A stretch of 64,000 nt of DNA from an uncultured Cytophagales bacterium (GCA_938039675.1 CALHUI010000001.1:62001-126000); one strand, 5' to 3'. Counted from the first letter of the stretch, positions 52,796-63,004 are shown. Program-made: numbers and translations. Notes: generated from the letters alone by a model not told the origin.

Positions 52796-55249
52796 ATGTT
52801 TACCAACCAATCACCCATCAGAGGGCTGACCAATGCCGAAGTGCTTGCCTCACGGGACAGATACGGCGCAAATGTGATTGATTATCAGAAAAAAAACGGT
52901 CTGTGGAAGGTTATTAAGGGGCTTGCCAAAGAGCCTATGGTAATACTCCTGCTCATTACTGCGGCTATTTATTTTTTCAGTGGCAATTGGGAGGACGCTA
53001 TTTTTATGGCTGTGGCCATCGCATTTGTAGCCACCATTTCCATCTATCAGGATGCCCGCACCAGAAATGCCTTAGAAAAACTCAAAAGCGTCACACAACC
53101 CAATTGCAAAGTCATTCGGAACGGAGAAACCATAGAAATTCCTACGGCTGAGTTAGTCATTGGCGATGCGATGGTGGTAGAGGAAGGAACTTCCGTTCCG
53201 GCAGACGGTATCATTTTGCAGGCCAATGATTTCTCGGTCAATGAATCGCTGCTCACGGGCGAATCGCTGCCCGTTTACAAGGATGCAAGCCTAGCATCTC
53301 CTGTTTTTCAAGGCACTACGGTTACCAGCGGCTTGGCAATTGCCCAAGTAAGTGCTATCAGCAAAGAAACACAGCTTGGCAAAATCGGTAAGCAGTTGGA
53401 AGGCATCAGCGAAGAAGCTACGCCTTTGGAACGCCAGATTAACCACTTTGTGCGCATGATGGTGATAGCAGGCACAGCGGTATTTGCCTTTGTATGGATG
53501 CTGAACTGGTTTCGCTCGGGTTTGGTAGTGGACAGCTTGCTGAAAGCGCTTACGCTTGCCATGAGCATCTTGCCCGAAGAAATACCGGTAGCATTTACCA
53601 CTTTTATGGCATTAGGCGCATGGCGGCTGATGAAAAAAGGGATTCTGATTAAGCAAATCAAAACCGTAGAAACGTTGGGCAGTGCCAATGTGATTTGCAT
53701 AGACAAAACCGGCACTATTACCGAAAATCGTATGCAGTTGGTGCAAGTTGTTCCTAACAATAGCCTTAGCAAAGAGGATGTCGTGCGTATGGCCATGTGG
53801 GCCAGCGAACCCGTTCCTTTTGACCCGATGGAAATTGCCTTACATGAGGCTTATGCGGCAGCCGCACCGGTTGATGAACGAAAGTATTTCCGCATTATCC
53901 AAGAGTACCCGTTGGGCGGCAAACCACCCATGATGACCCATGTGTTTGCCAACAGCGAAGGAAATCGCATTATTGCTGCCAAAGGTGCGCCGGAAGCCAT
54001 TTTGGCACTATCTGTGCTTACACGGGAGGAAAAATCAGCCATTGAACAACAAGTGCACACACTTGCGGCAGAGGGGTATCGCATATTGGCTATAGGCGAG
54101 GCATTGTTCAGCGGCAATGTTCTCCCGCTCCGACAGCAGGACTTTCAATTGCAGTACTACGGTCTGGTAGCATTTTATGACCCGCCCAAATCCAATATGC
54201 GTAGCGTTTTGCAAGATTTTTACCGTGCAGGTATTTCTGTCAAAATCATCACCGGCGATAATGCGCTCACCACCCAATCCATTGCCCGCCAAATTGGTTT
54301 TGCAGATGCCGCAAACAGCATCAGCGGCGAAGCACTGATGGCACTTTCCGAAGCCGAACTGCAGCAAACAGTGCAGCAAACCAATATCTTCACCCGCATG
54401 TTCCCCGAAGCCAAACTGCGGATTATCAATGCGTTAAAGGCTAACCGGAACATAGTGGCCATGACAGGCGACGGCGTAAACGATGCCCTCGCACTCAAAG
54501 CTGCACACATAGGGATTGCAATGGGCAAAAAAGGTACGGAAATAGCCCGACAGGCAGCCTCTCTCATTTTGATAACCGATGACCTTTCCAAAATGGTAGA
54601 GGCCGTAGCAATGGGCAGACGCATTTATACCAATCTGAAAAAAGCCATTCAGTACATCATCTCTATCCATATTCCCATCATTCTGACCGTTTTCCTACCG
54701 TTGGTGCTGAACTGGATTTATCCGCATATTTTCTCACCCATTCATATTATTTTCTTTGAACTGATTATGGGGCCTACCTGCTCTATCATCTACGAAAACG
54801 AGCCGATGGAAGCCTATGCGATGGAGCAGCCGCCGCGCCCTTTCAGCACCACCTTTTTCCGATGGAAGGAGTTGATAACCAGTATTATACAAGGTCTTTT
54901 CATCACAGCGGGGATGCTCACGGTTTATCAGGCAGCAGTTCATCAGGGGGCGGATGAAACGCTGACACGCACGATGGTTTTTGCCACACTCATTAGTGCC
55001 AATATTTTTCTGACATTGGTCAATCGCTCTTTTAGGTACTCTGTGCTGCACACTTTGCGTTATGCCAATCCACTCATTCCGTTGATTATCGGTATTACCA
55101 CAGCATTATCCGCCATGTTTATCTATTGGCAACCTGCGGCGCATTTTTTCGGATTTAGGCCACTTAATTTGGCAGAAGCAGGCACGAGCATAGCCATTGG
55201 TTTTATTTCTGTTATTTGGTATGAAGCCATAAAGAAACTGAAACAGTGA
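52796..55249 (+). CDS. Cation-transporting P-type ATPase
   Basis: An 817-residue P-type ATPase. It has an N-terminal cation-ATPase segment (RGLTNAEVLASRDRYGANVI), the actuator motif LLTGESLP (about 156), membrane helix 4 with PEEIP (260-264) in place of the PEGLP of Ca2+ pumps, the phosphorylation site DKTGT (Asp303), and the hinge TGDGVNDALALKAAHIGIAMG (about 560). Six membrane helices at the C terminus complete the fold. The ion is unknown: PEEIP-type pumps are a distinct group whose ion is not certain to me. The gene is divergent from the sigma-54 operon with 66 bases between. Confidence 0.88.
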   Translation: MFTNQSPIRGLTNAEVLASRDRYGANVIDYQKKNGLWKVIKGLAKEPMVILLLITAAIYFFSGNWEDAIFMAVAIAFVATISIYQDARTRNALEKLKSVTQPNCKVIRNGETIEIPTAELVIGDAMVVEEGTSVPADGIILQANDFSVNESLLTGESLPVYKDASLASPVFQGTTVTSGLAIAQVSAISKETQLGKIGKQLEGISEEATPLERQINHFVRMMVIAGTAVFAFVWMLNWFRSGLVVDSLLKALTLAMSILPEEIPVAFTTFMALGAWRLMKKGILIKQIKTVETLGSANVICIDKTGTITENRMQLVQVVPNNSLSKEDVVRMAMWASEPVPFDPMEIALHEAYAAAAPVDERKYFRIIQEYPLGGKPPMMTHVFANSEGNRIIAAKGAPEAILALSVLTREEKSAIEQQVHTLAAEGYRILAIGEALFSGNVLPLRQQDFQLQYYGLVAFYDPPKSNMRSVLQDFYRAGISVKIITGDNALTTQSIARQIGFADAANSISGEALMALSEAELQQTVQQTNIFTRMFPEAKLRIINALKANRNIVAMTGDGVNDALALKAAHIGIAMGKKGTEIARQAASLILITDDLSKMVEAVAMGRRIYTNLKKAIQYIISIHIPIILTVFLPLVLNWIYPHIFSPIHIIFFELIMGPTCSIIYENEPMEAYAMEQPPRPFSTTFFRWKELITSIIQGLFITAGMLTVYQAAVHQGADETLTRTMVFATLISANIFLTLVNRSFRYSVLHTLRYANPLIPLIIGITTALSAMFIYWQPAAHFFGFRPLNLAEAGTSIAIGFISVIWYEAIKKLKQ

Positions 55250-55261
55250 TTCAAACAAAAC

Positions 55262-55296
55262 AAAAAAGCCACTCTCTGTATTCAGGAGAATGGCTT
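55262..55296 (-). terminator. Terminator after the TPR gene
   Basis: The minus strand reads AAGCCATTCTC (55296-55286), loop, GAGAGTGGCTT (55276-55266), then TTTT. An 11-base stem with one G-T pair, 22 bases after the TPR stop. Confidence 0.75.
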
Positions 55297-55318
55297 CAAA
55301 ATAATGCAGGATAATTTA

Positions 55319-56026
55319 TTACTTTCTGTTGTTTACGATGTACTCAACTTTTGCCAGCTTTTTCTGGGCGGTAGTCAGTTCCGATGCTTCAGAAAATTTA
55401 TCAACAATGGTTCTGTAAGCCATTATTGCATTGGCGTAATCCTCTTTCAACTCGTATGCCAAGCCGAGTTTTAATAGATAAGCGGGCGTAAAGGCATCGT
55501 TCGGATAGTGCTCGGAAGCCTTTTTGTAGTACTTAATCGCATTATCCAAATCTTTTTTCTCCATGTAGGCATCTCCAATCAGGCTGTAAGCGCGCGCCTG
55601 AACAAGCCAATCGTCGGCATCAAATTTTTCTAGATTTTTAATAGCTTCGTCATACTTGCCTTCTTTCAGTTTGGCAACACCCAAGTAGAAGGCCGCTAAT
55701 TCACCAGCATCAGTGCTGCCGTATTGGTCTACGATTTTCTCCAAACCAATGGTGGTGTTGTTATTGTCTCCTTTGACGGCTTTGTTGATAGAGTCTTTTT
55801 CAATGTAGAAAATGGTAGGGAAAAGCTCGTTTTGGGCTTTGATATTGTTCTGTTCACTGAAATACTTCCAGCCAACCACGCCGCCAATCAGGGCGAGCAC
55901 GCCCACACCAATACCAATTACCAACTGGCGATTATTTTTAGCAAACGCTTCGGTTTTGCTGAGCTGTTCCTGCAATGCTTCTGGGCTTTCAAAAATTTCT
56001 ATGCCGGCTTTGTCTTTCTCTGCCAT
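55319..56026 (-). CDS. TPR protein, YfgM-like membrane anchored
   Basis: A 235-residue protein with one membrane segment (QLVIGIGVGVLALIGGVVGWKYF, about 34-56). The extracytoplasmic part holds tetratricopeptide repeats (LAAFYLGVAKLKEGKYDEAIKNLEKF, QARAYSLIGDAYMEKKDLDNAIKYYKKASEHYPND, PAYLLKLGLAYELKEDYANAIMAYRTIVDKF). The layout equals YfgM, a helper of periplasmic chaperones and of the secretion translocon. ATG at 56024-56026. A -7 box (TAACTTTG, 56050-56057) lies 24 bases upstream. Confidence 0.83.
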   Translation of the reverse strand: MAEKDKAGIEIFESPEALQEQLSKTEAFAKNNRQLVIGIGVGVLALIGGVVGWKYFSEQNNIKAQNELFPTIFYIEKDSINKAVKGDNNNTTIGLEKIVDQYGSTDAGELAAFYLGVAKLKEGKYDEAIKNLEKFDADDWLVQARAYSLIGDAYMEKKDLDNAIKYYKKASEHYPNDAFTPAYLLKLGLAYELKEDYANAIMAYRTIVDKFSEASELTTAQKKLAKVEYIVNNRK

Positions 56027-56049
56027 TGTCGTTTTCAATTTTGAGAGCG

Positions 56050-56057
56050 CAAAGTTA
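56050..56057 (-). promoter_or_regulatory. -7 box (TAACTTTG) of the TPR gene
   Basis: The minus strand reads TAACTTTG; the -33 element is at a poor spacing. Confidence 0.35.
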
Positions 56058-56117
56058 TCTTTCCTATCTGAATTGTGGAACAACTTGCGCCATTTATTTT
56101 ATAAAGGAAGGTTAAAC

Positions 56118-57011
56118 TTAAATATGGCGCTCGGCATGGTAAGAAGAACGCACCAGCGGCCCTGATTCAACGTACTTGAAACCGCGCTTCAAACCTTCTT
56201 CTTTGTACATGGCAAACTTATCGGGGTGAATGTATTCCACAACTTCGAGATGCATCTTGGTAGGTTGCAAGTACTGCCCCAGTGTCAGCACATCCAAGCC
56301 GTTGGCAATCAGGTCGTCCATGATTTCGAATACCTCTTCTTCGGTTTCACCCAAACCCAGCATGATGCCGCTTTTGGTGCGCTTGCCGTATTCTTTGGTC
56401 AGGCGGATTTGCTCGAGGCTGCGCTCGTATTTTGCCTGAGGGCGCACACGGCGGTAGAGGCGCTTTACGGTCTCCATGTTGTGCGAAACCACTTCCTGTC
56501 CTGCCGAAATCATCCGATACAAAGCATCCCAGTTGCCTTTCACATCGGGAATAAGAGTTTCTATGGTTGTTTCAGGGCAGCGTTCTTTCACGGCACGCAC
56601 TGTCTGATACCATATTTCAGCGCCGCGGTCTTTGAGCTCGTCGCGGTTTACCGAAGTGATTACCGCATGTTTCACACCCATCAGCTCAATGGCTTCAGCA
56701 ACGCGCCGAGGTTCGTCGGTGTCGTACTCATTGGGGCGCCCTGTGGCAACGGCACAGAAGGTACAACTGCGTGTACACACATTTCCCAAAATCATAAAAG
56801 TGGCTGTGCCTGCGCCCCAGCACTCGCCCATATTGGGGCAGTTGCCGCTTTGGCAAATGGTATGCAATTGATACGTATCTACCAGTTTGCGCACCTTGGC
56901 ATATTGGGGACCTATGGGGAGTTTTACGCGCAGCCAGTCGGGCTTTCGTGTACGCACAGGCGCTTCGGCGGGAGGAGTATTGCCAAGAACAGGAAGTTCT
57001 ATCATGTCCAT
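56118..57011 (-). CDS. lipA: Lipoyl synthase
   Basis: A 297-residue radical SAM enzyme that inserts sulfur into octanoyl groups to form lipoate. Two clusters are visible: the auxiliary one CQSGNC-x5-C (Cys 53, 58, 64) and the radical-SAM CTRSCTFC (Cys 79, 83, 86). The C-terminal RSSYHAE carries the conserved Ser ligand. Start MDMIELPV; a start two codons later is equally possible. It has its own promoter in the gap behind bshA. Confidence 0.96.
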   Translation of the reverse strand: MDMIELPVLGNTPPAEAPVRTRKPDWLRVKLPIGPQYAKVRKLVDTYQLHTICQSGNCPNMGECWGAGTATFMILGNVCTRSCTFCAVATGRPNEYDTDEPRRVAEAIELMGVKHAVITSVNRDELKDRGAEIWYQTVRAVKERCPETTIETLIPDVKGNWDALYRMISAGQEVVSHNMETVKRLYRRVRPQAKYERSLEQIRLTKEYGKRTKSGIMLGLGETEEEVFEIMDDLIANGLDVLTLGQYLQPTKMHLEVVEYIHPDKFAMYKEEGLKRGFKYVESGPLVRSSYHAERHI

Positions 57012-57038
57012 CGGATATCAATATTTAGCTTGTAAACA

Positions 57039-57069
57039 CAAATTTACGGGCAGATGTTTAGCCTGACAA
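57039..57069 (-). promoter_or_regulatory. Promoter of lipA
   Basis: Minus strand: TTG (57069-57067), 20 bases, TAAATTTG (57046-57039); the ATG is 28 bases downstream. Confidence 0.65.
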
Positions 57070-57077
57070 GTATTCCA

Positions 57078-58217
57078 TCAGTTGTTTGGCGCAGGTACGG
57101 ATGCTATTACCCGCTCGTACATGGCTTCGTACAAGGGGCGGATTTTGTGTACATCAAACTCTTTCGCACGTTTGAGCGCATTGGCCTTGAATTCAGGTAG
57201 TTTATCGTCCTGCAAAATAATAAGTGCATTTTTCACCATATCATCCACATCGCCTACATCACTCATAAAGCCCGTAACCCCGTGGATGTTCAGCTCGGGC
57301 AGGCCACCGGCGTTGCTGGAAATCACCGGTACTTCGCAGGCCATTGCTTCAAGGGCTGCCAAACCAAAGCTCTCTTTCTCGGAAGGCATCAAAAATAAAT
57401 CGGCTACAGAGAGCACCTCTTCTATGGCATCTAATTTACCTAAAAAACGGATGTCGTCCATCAAATCATTGTCTTGGCAGAGTTGTTCAATGCGACGACG
57501 CTCGGGTCCATCGCCAATCAGCAACATTTTGACGGGGATTTGCTGCCTCAGTCTGCAAAAAACCTTAATAGCATCGTCTATGCGTTTCACTTTGCGGAAG
57601 TTGGAGGTATGCACAATCAGGCGCTCTCCTTTAGGGCAAATAGCTTTTTTGAAGTGCTCCTTTTGTTGCTTCTTAAAGCGCGTAAGGTCAATAAAGTTGG
57701 GGATTACTTCAATCTGCTTGGTTATTTCAAAATGTTCGTAAGTATCGGCGCGCAGGCTTTGCGAAACCGTTGTAACGCCGTCGGACTGGTTGATGCTGAA
57801 AGTTACAACCGGCGCATAGCTTTCGTCTTTACCTACAAGGGTAATGTCTGTACCGTGCAGTGTGGTAATAAAAGGCACATAAAGCTCTTGCGTTTTCAGT
57901 ATCTCGCGTGCCATGTATGCCGCCGAAGCGTGAGGAATGGCATAGTGGACGTGCAGCAAATCCAATTGCTCAAATTTGGCTACATTGACCATTTTGCTGG
58001 CAAGTGCCAATTCATACGGCGGGTACTCGAACAACGGATACGTGCGAATATCCACCTTATGATAGTAAATATTTTCATCAAAAAGCGCCATTCGTGTAGG
58101 CTGGTCATAGGTAATAAAATGGATTTCATGTCCTTGCCGTGCCAGCGCATTGCCCAATTCGGTGGCTACTACTCCACTACCGCCAAATGTCGGGTAGCAA
58201 ACGATGCCTATTTTCAT
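57078..58217 (-). CDS. bshA: N-acetyl-alpha-D-glucosaminyl L-malate synthase BshA
   Basis: A 379-residue GT4 glycosyltransferase that joins GlcNAc to malate in the first step of bacillithiol synthesis. The start MKIGIVCYPTFGGSGVVATELGNALARQGHEIHFIT and DLLHVHYAIPHASAAYMAREIL are diagnostic of BshA. The donor site lies in ADLFLMPSEKESFGLAALEAMACEVPVISSNAGGLPEL. BshB and BshC are not adjacent. Bacillithiol would be the main low-molecular thiol, relevant to the peroxidase and thioredoxin-type proteins here. Confidence 0.93.
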   Translation of the reverse strand: MKIGIVCYPTFGGSGVVATELGNALARQGHEIHFITYDQPTRMALFDENIYYHKVDIRTYPLFEYPPYELALASKMVNVAKFEQLDLLHVHYAIPHASAAYMAREILKTQELYVPFITTLHGTDITLVGKDESYAPVVTFSINQSDGVTTVSQSLRADTYEHFEITKQIEVIPNFIDLTRFKKQQKEHFKKAICPKGERLIVHTSNFRKVKRIDDAIKVFCRLRQQIPVKMLLIGDGPERRRIEQLCQDNDLMDDIRFLGKLDAIEEVLSVADLFLMPSEKESFGLAALEAMACEVPVISSNAGGLPELNIHGVTGFMSDVGDVDDMVKNALIILQDDKLPEFKANALKRAKEFDVHKIRPLYEAMYERVIASVPAPNN

Positions 58218-58305
58218 GTAAAAGGATTTTCGCCAATAAAAATCAGAAGTAAGTTGTATGTTTTATACTGTAAAAACTAATTCAACAGGTCTGGACGCTC
58301 AAAAG

Positions 58306-58320
58306 TTTACACAAAGTTCA
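58306..58320 (+). repeat. Dispersed AT-rich intergenic repeat copy
   Basis: TTTACACAAAGTTCA, in the 349-base gap (58218-58566) between bshA and the thiolase. The gap also holds the thiolase terminator and a second, longer copy at 58508, and no gene. Confidence 0.45.
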
Positions 58321-58451
58321 TGTATTTGCGCATAAACATCACCGATTGAACTGTATTAACGCGTGCAGGCAACAAAAACGCATGATTCGGATTTGAAGAG
58401 CAGACAATCTGCCCGACACAGAAAACAAACGGATTGCTTGTTGAATAATGC

Positions 58452-58487
58452 AAAAAACCTGACAGGCTTTTGCGACCTGTCAGGCTT
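58452..58487 (-). terminator. Terminator of the thiolase gene, CCTGACAGG hairpin
   Basis: On the minus strand AAGCCTGACAGG (58487-58476) pairs with CCTGTCAGGTTT (58466-58455), 12 pairs, followed by TTTTTT. It shares its core with the palindrome at 44146. Confidence 0.75.
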
Positions 58488-58507
58488 AAATAGCTGTTTT
58501 TCAGAAA

Positions 58508-58540
58508 TTTACATAAAATATTTTCACAAATTGCTTGGGC
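58508..58540 (+). repeat. Dispersed AT-rich intergenic repeat copy, long form
   Basis: TTTACATAAAATATTTTCAC then AAATTGCTTGGGC, followed by TTTTGTAC. It matches the minus-strand copy at 39205 for about 40 bases (ATTTACAyAAAA, ATTT, ACAAAT, CTTG, GCTT, TGTA) and lies beside the thiolase terminator. Confidence 0.55.
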
Positions 58541-58566
58541 TTTTGTACAGCATCGGAGACGGTAGT

Positions 58567-59745
58567 TTATACGCGCTCTACAATCAATGCCGAAGCGCCG
58601 CCGCCGCCGTTGCAGATGGCAGCCAAGCCGTATTTGCCGTTGCGCTGGTGCAATACGTTTACGAGCGTGGTGATGATGCGCGCACCTGAACATCCCAGCG
58701 GGTGTCCGATAGATACCGCGCCGCCGTTAACGTTTACTTTGGCTTGGTCTAAGCCCAATTGCTTGATGAAGGCAAGAGCTACTACCGAAAATGCTTCATT
58801 AACCTCAAAATAGTCAATGTCGCCTAAGTTCAAATCTGCTTTTTTCAGTGCGCGCTCTGCTGCCGGTACCGGCGCGGTAGTGAACCACTCGGGTGCTTGT
58901 GCTGCGTCGGCAAATGATACGATGCGTGCCAAAGGTTTCAGGTTCAGGGCTTTTACCTGTTCGCCGCTGACGATGGCAAGAGCTGCCGCGCCATCGTTGA
59001 TGGTGCTGGCATTAGCGGCTGTAACGCTGCCGTCTTTGGTGAATACAGGTTTCAGCGTCGGGATTTTATCAAAGAAAACGTTTTTGTATTCTTCGTCTTC
59101 CGCCATCAGTACGGGTTCGCCTTTTTTCTGCGGAATGGCAATCGGAGCAATTTCATTTTTGAAAAGACCACTTGCCGTAGCTTCTGCGGTACGCTTGTAA
59201 GACTGAATCGCATAGGCATCTTGCTCTTCGCGACTGATTTCATACTTGGTAGCTGTTGCGTCGGCGCATACGCCCATTGCGCAACCCTGATAACGGTCGG
59301 TTAGACCATCATAAACCAAGCCGTCCAGAATTTCGCCGTTGCCATACTTGTAGCCATAGCGTGCTTTGGGGATGTAATACGGCACGTTGCTCATGCTTTC
59401 CATACCGCCCGCAATAATGATGTCATTTTGTCCGCTCATGATACTTTGTGCAGCAAACATCACGGCTTTCATGCCCGATGCACAAACTTTATTGATAGTT
59501 GTACAGGGTACGTGGTAGCCCAAGCCGGCATAGACAGCCGCCTGACGCGCAGGTGCTTGCCCCAGTCCGGCGGCAATTACGTTGCCCATGAAAACTTCTT
59601 CTACCTGCTCACCGGTAAGTTCGGCGCGGGAAACAGCCGCCTTAACGGCTTCTGCACCTAATTGAGTGGCTGTAAATCCTGCAAGGCTGCCGCCAAAGCT
59701 GCCGATGGGCGTTCTGGCAGCGGAAACGATATAGGCTTCTTTCAT
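58567..59745 (-). CDS. Acetyl-CoA C-acetyltransferase (thiolase)
   Basis: A 392-residue thiolase. The acyl-accepting Cys is in TTINKVCASGMKAV (Cys88), with the second His in GGAVSIGHPLGCSGARI (about His349) and the third Cys in AICNGGGGASALIVE. It condenses or cleaves acetoacetyl-CoA, in line with the 3-hydroxybutyryl-CoA dehydrogenase at 8688. A -7 box lies 26 bases before its start. Confidence 0.94.
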   Translation of the reverse strand: MKEAYIVSAARTPIGSFGGSLAGFTATQLGAEAVKAAVSRAELTGEQVEEVFMGNVIAAGLGQAPARQAAVYAGLGYHVPCTTINKVCASGMKAVMFAAQSIMSGQNDIIIAGGMESMSNVPYYIPKARYGYKYGNGEILDGLVYDGLTDRYQGCAMGVCADATATKYEISREEQDAYAIQSYKRTAEATASGLFKNEIAPIAIPQKKGEPVLMAEDEEYKNVFFDKIPTLKPVFTKDGSVTAANASTINDGAAALAIVSGEQVKALNLKPLARIVSFADAAQAPEWFTTAPVPAAERALKKADLNLGDIDYFEVNEAFSVVALAFIKQLGLDQAKVNVNGGAVSIGHPLGCSGARIITTLVNVLHQRNGKYGLAAICNGGGGASALIVERV

Positions 59746-59770
59746 TGGTGTTATGGGTGATGTAATTGCA

Positions 59771-59778
59771 CAAATTTA
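59771..59778 (-). promoter_or_regulatory. -7 box (TAAATTTG) of the thiolase gene
   Basis: The minus strand reads TAAATTTG, 26 bases before the ATG at 59745; no -33 TTG is seen. Confidence 0.4.
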
Positions 59779-59875
59779 AGGCTGAAACTTGTGATATTTG
59801 GCTGCCTTTCGCTAAAATTGAAGGCTCATATCAGCCTCACATTCCTTTTTTTATTTTTCACATTCTTAGTTACAC

Positions 59876-62800
59876 ATGCAGCGAAAAATTATCTATGCTT
59901 TTGTATGCCTTCTGCTGCCAGCGTTGGTATTGCAGGCACAAAACCTCAACATGGAAAAACTGCACGGAATGAAAGCCCGCAGTATTGGTCCGGCAGGGGT
60001 AAGCGGGCGCATCACGGCAATTGATGTGGTATTGCGCAATCCTAACATTATCTACATCGGCTCGGCTTCGGGCGGTTTGTGGAAATCTACCAGCGGAGGC
60101 ATCAATTGGCAGCCCATTTTTGATGAGCAGCCTGTTGCTTCCATAGGTGCTATTTCTGTTTATCAAAAAAACCCTGACATTATTTGGGTGGCAACAGGCG
60201 AAGGCAACCCGCGCAATAGCCAAAACTTCGGCAACGGCGTGTATCGCAGCAACGACGGCGGAAAATCATGGGTGCATTTGGGGCTGGAAAATACGCGCAG
60301 CATCCACCGCATTTTTGTGCATCCCGATAACCCTGATGTTTGCTACGCAGGTGTGCAAGGGCCTGCTTACGGGTTCAGCATGGAGCGCGGGGTATGGAAA
60401 ACCACCGACGGCGGCAAAACATGGCAACACATTCTCAAACCGGAAAACAACACCACGGGAGTCGGCGAAATGGTGATGGATCCGCATAATCCCGATAAAT
60501 TTATCGTCAATATGTGGGATTTCCACCGCGATGCGTGGTTTTTCCGTTCCGGCGGCCCCGGCTCGGGTTTGCACATTACGATGGACGGTGGTAAAACATG
60601 GAAGAAGTTAGGCCCGGAAGACGGCTTGCCCGAAGGCACGCTGGGTAAAATGGGCTTTGCTATTGCCCGCAGTCGCCCCAATGTAGTTTATGCCCTGATT
60701 GAATCTAAGAAAAACGCCCTGTATCGCTCCGATGACGGCGGCTTTAAGTGGACAAAAGTTACCGACCGAAACATTGGCAACCGCCCATTTTACTATGCGG
60801 AAATCTACGTTGACCCGACCAATGAAAACAGGATTTACAACTTATATTCCGATGTTTCACTCAGCGAAGACGGCGGCAGAACTTTCCGCCCGCTATTAAG
60901 CAACCAGATTCACTCCGACCACCACGCATGGTGGATTCACCCCAACGACCCGGACTATATCATAGATGGTAATGACGGCGGTCTTGCCATCAGTCGCGAC
61001 CGCGGCAAAACGTGGTTTTTTCCCGAAAACCTGCCGTTGAGCCAGTTTTACCATATCAATGTGGACATGAGCATTCCTTACAAAGTCTATGGCGGTATGC
61101 AGGACAACGGCTCATGGGCAGGCCCCAGCCAAGTTTGGCGCATGGGCGGCATCCGCAACCACGAATGGGAAGAAACCAGCTTTGGCGACGGCTTTGACGT
61201 ATTGCCCGACCGCAGCGACAATCGCTACGGCTATTCCATGTCGCAGGGCGGCAATTTAGTGCGCTACGACTTGGTCTCCGGTGCTACTAAATTCATTCGT
61301 CCGCAGCATCCCGACAGCAAAGTGATGCTGCGCTACAACTGGAATGCTGCCATTGCGCATGACCCATTTGACGACAAAACCATCTATTATGGCAGCCAAT
61401 TTGTGCATAAAAGCACCAATCGCGGCGACAGTTGGGAAATTATTTCACCCGACTTGACTACCAACGACCCCGAAAAACAAAAGCAGATAGAAAGCGGCGG
61501 TTTGACTTACGACGTTACGGCGGCAGAGAACCACTGCTCTATTCTTGCCATTGCACCGAGTGCAGTAAAGAAAGGCGTGATTTGGGTAGGAACGGATGAC
61601 GGTAATCTGCAATTAACAACCGACGGCGGGGCAACTTGGACAAACGTTATTAAAAATATTAAAGGTTTGCCTGCCAACACGTGGATTCCGCAAATTCAGA
61701 CTTCACCAACCAACGAGGCAGAGGCAGTTGTGGTATTTGACAACCACCGCCGCGACGATTGGACTTGCTACGTTTTCCGCACCAAAGATTATGGTAAAAC
61801 ATGGGAGCGGCTTGCTGCTAACGTAAAAGGCTATGCCTTATCGTTTGCCTATGACTTGCAAGAGCCTAACCTGATGTTTCTGGGAACGGAATTTGGTCTC
61901 TATGTAACGGTGGACGGCGGTAAAAATTGGACAAAATGGACGCAAGGCTATCCGCACAACGTTTCCACCCACGACATGGTGATTCATCCCCGCGAGCATG
62001 ATTTGGTGATTGGTACCTTCGGGCGCTCGGCCTATATCATTGACGATATTCGCCCGCTGCGCATTATGGCAAAAGAGGGGGTAGCAACCTTAGACAAAAC
62101 CCTGAAAATATTTGAAATTCCTGATACATATATGGTACATTACCGCTTCCCTGCCGGTATGCACGAATTTACGCCCGATAACGTGTACACAGGCGAAAAC
62201 CGCCAACGCGGAGCAATGATTAGCTTTGTGATGAACCCCAAGGATGCCAAAACAAAGACCGACACAGTGAAAGTGGAAGTAGTGGCAGCAAACGGCGAAG
62301 TAGTGCGTACTTTCCGCGCAGGCGGCAAACCCGGTTTGAACCGCATCTATTGGAATTTCAGTAAGAAAGGTGTGCGCTTCCCCGGACAGCCCAAGCCAAC
62401 CAACCCCAATGCTCCTGAACCTGCCGGCGGAACAGTTGTTCCGGGAACCTATATGATTCGCATCAGCTATGCGGGCGTAAAAGACTCTGCCAAAGTAAAC
62501 GTGCTGCACGACCCGCGCTATGAAACTACGCCTGAAATTTTGGCAGCCCGTGAAAAGATGCAAAACGAGATGATGGGCTACGTCAGCAAAGTAACCGAGG
62601 TAGCCGACAATATCCGCGGCGGACAGGATAAAATCGGGCAGGTAAGCCGTCTACTCGGCGACCGCAGCGACGACAAAGCCAAAGCCATTAAAAAGGCAGG
62701 CGATGAACTGAGCAAAAAACTCACCGATTTGAACAAGAAAATCAGCGGAGACAACGAATTGCAAGGCATCGTTCGCCGCCCTGATGCCGTAACGGCGGTT

Positions 62801-63004
62801 ATCAGCAGTGCGATGTCCTACTTCCGCACGACGCAGGGGATGCCCGGCAGCAACGAGCAGGCGGCCATGAACCATGCCATCAATGCGGTAAATAACTTGC
62901 TGGCAGAAGCCAATACGCTGTTTGCCAACGATTGGGCAAACTACCAGAAATTGGTGAATGAAGCTAATATCACCATAGTAGAAACTATGCCCGAAGTGAA
63001 GTAG
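59876..63004 (+). CDS. Secreted BNR/VPS10-type repeat protein, putative glycosyl hydrolase
   Basis: A 1042-residue exported protein with a signal peptide ending LVLQAQ (residue 22). About the first 720 residues form two beta-propellers made of sortilin/BNR repeats, with about 11 Asp-box-like motifs (SNDGGKSW, TTDGGKTW, TMDGGKTW, SDDGGFKW, SEDGGRTF, STNRGDSW, TTDGGATW, TVDGGKNW). After that come an Ig-like region (PGLNRIYWNFSKKGVRFPG, VVPGTYMIRISYAGVKDSAKVNV) and a helical C terminus (about 880-1035). Such proteins are often called glycosyl hydrolases, but no catalytic site is evident. It may bind peptides or glycans at the surface. No T9SS sorting tail is obvious. Confidence 0.85.
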   Translation: MQRKIIYAFVCLLLPALVLQAQNLNMEKLHGMKARSIGPAGVSGRITAIDVVLRNPNIIYIGSASGGLWKSTSGGINWQPIFDEQPVASIGAISVYQKNPDIIWVATGEGNPRNSQNFGNGVYRSNDGGKSWVHLGLENTRSIHRIFVHPDNPDVCYAGVQGPAYGFSMERGVWKTTDGGKTWQHILKPENNTTGVGEMVMDPHNPDKFIVNMWDFHRDAWFFRSGGPGSGLHITMDGGKTWKKLGPEDGLPEGTLGKMGFAIARSRPNVVYALIESKKNALYRSDDGGFKWTKVTDRNIGNRPFYYAEIYVDPTNENRIYNLYSDVSLSEDGGRTFRPLLSNQIHSDHHAWWIHPNDPDYIIDGNDGGLAISRDRGKTWFFPENLPLSQFYHINVDMSIPYKVYGGMQDNGSWAGPSQVWRMGGIRNHEWEETSFGDGFDVLPDRSDNRYGYSMSQGGNLVRYDLVSGATKFIRPQHPDSKVMLRYNWNAAIAHDPFDDKTIYYGSQFVHKSTNRGDSWEIISPDLTTNDPEKQKQIESGGLTYDVTAAENHCSILAIAPSAVKKGVIWVGTDDGNLQLTTDGGATWTNVIKNIKGLPANTWIPQIQTSPTNEAEAVVVFDNHRRDDWTCYVFRTKDYGKTWERLAANVKGYALSFAYDLQEPNLMFLGTEFGLYVTVDGGKNWTKWTQGYPHNVSTHDMVIHPREHDLVIGTFGRSAYIIDDIRPLRIMAKEGVATLDKTLKIFEIPDTYMVHYRFPAGMHEFTPDNVYTGENRQRGAMISFVMNPKDAKTKTDTVKVEVVAANGEVVRTFRAGGKPGLNRIYWNFSKKGVRFPGQPKPTNPNAPEPAGGTVVPGTYMIRISYAGVKDSAKVNVLHDPRYETTPEILAAREKMQNEMMGYVSKVTEVADNIRGGQDKIGQVSRLLGDRSDDKAKAIKKAGDELSKKLTDLNKKISGDNELQGIVRRPDAVTAVISSAMSYFRTTQGMPGSNEQAAMNHAINAVNNLLAEANTLFANDWANYQKLVNEANITIVETMPEVK

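Noticed and set aside
56226-57035. 269-codon plus-strand frame opposite lipA
   Set aside because: Antisense to a complete lipoyl synthase, composition typical of an antisense shadow.
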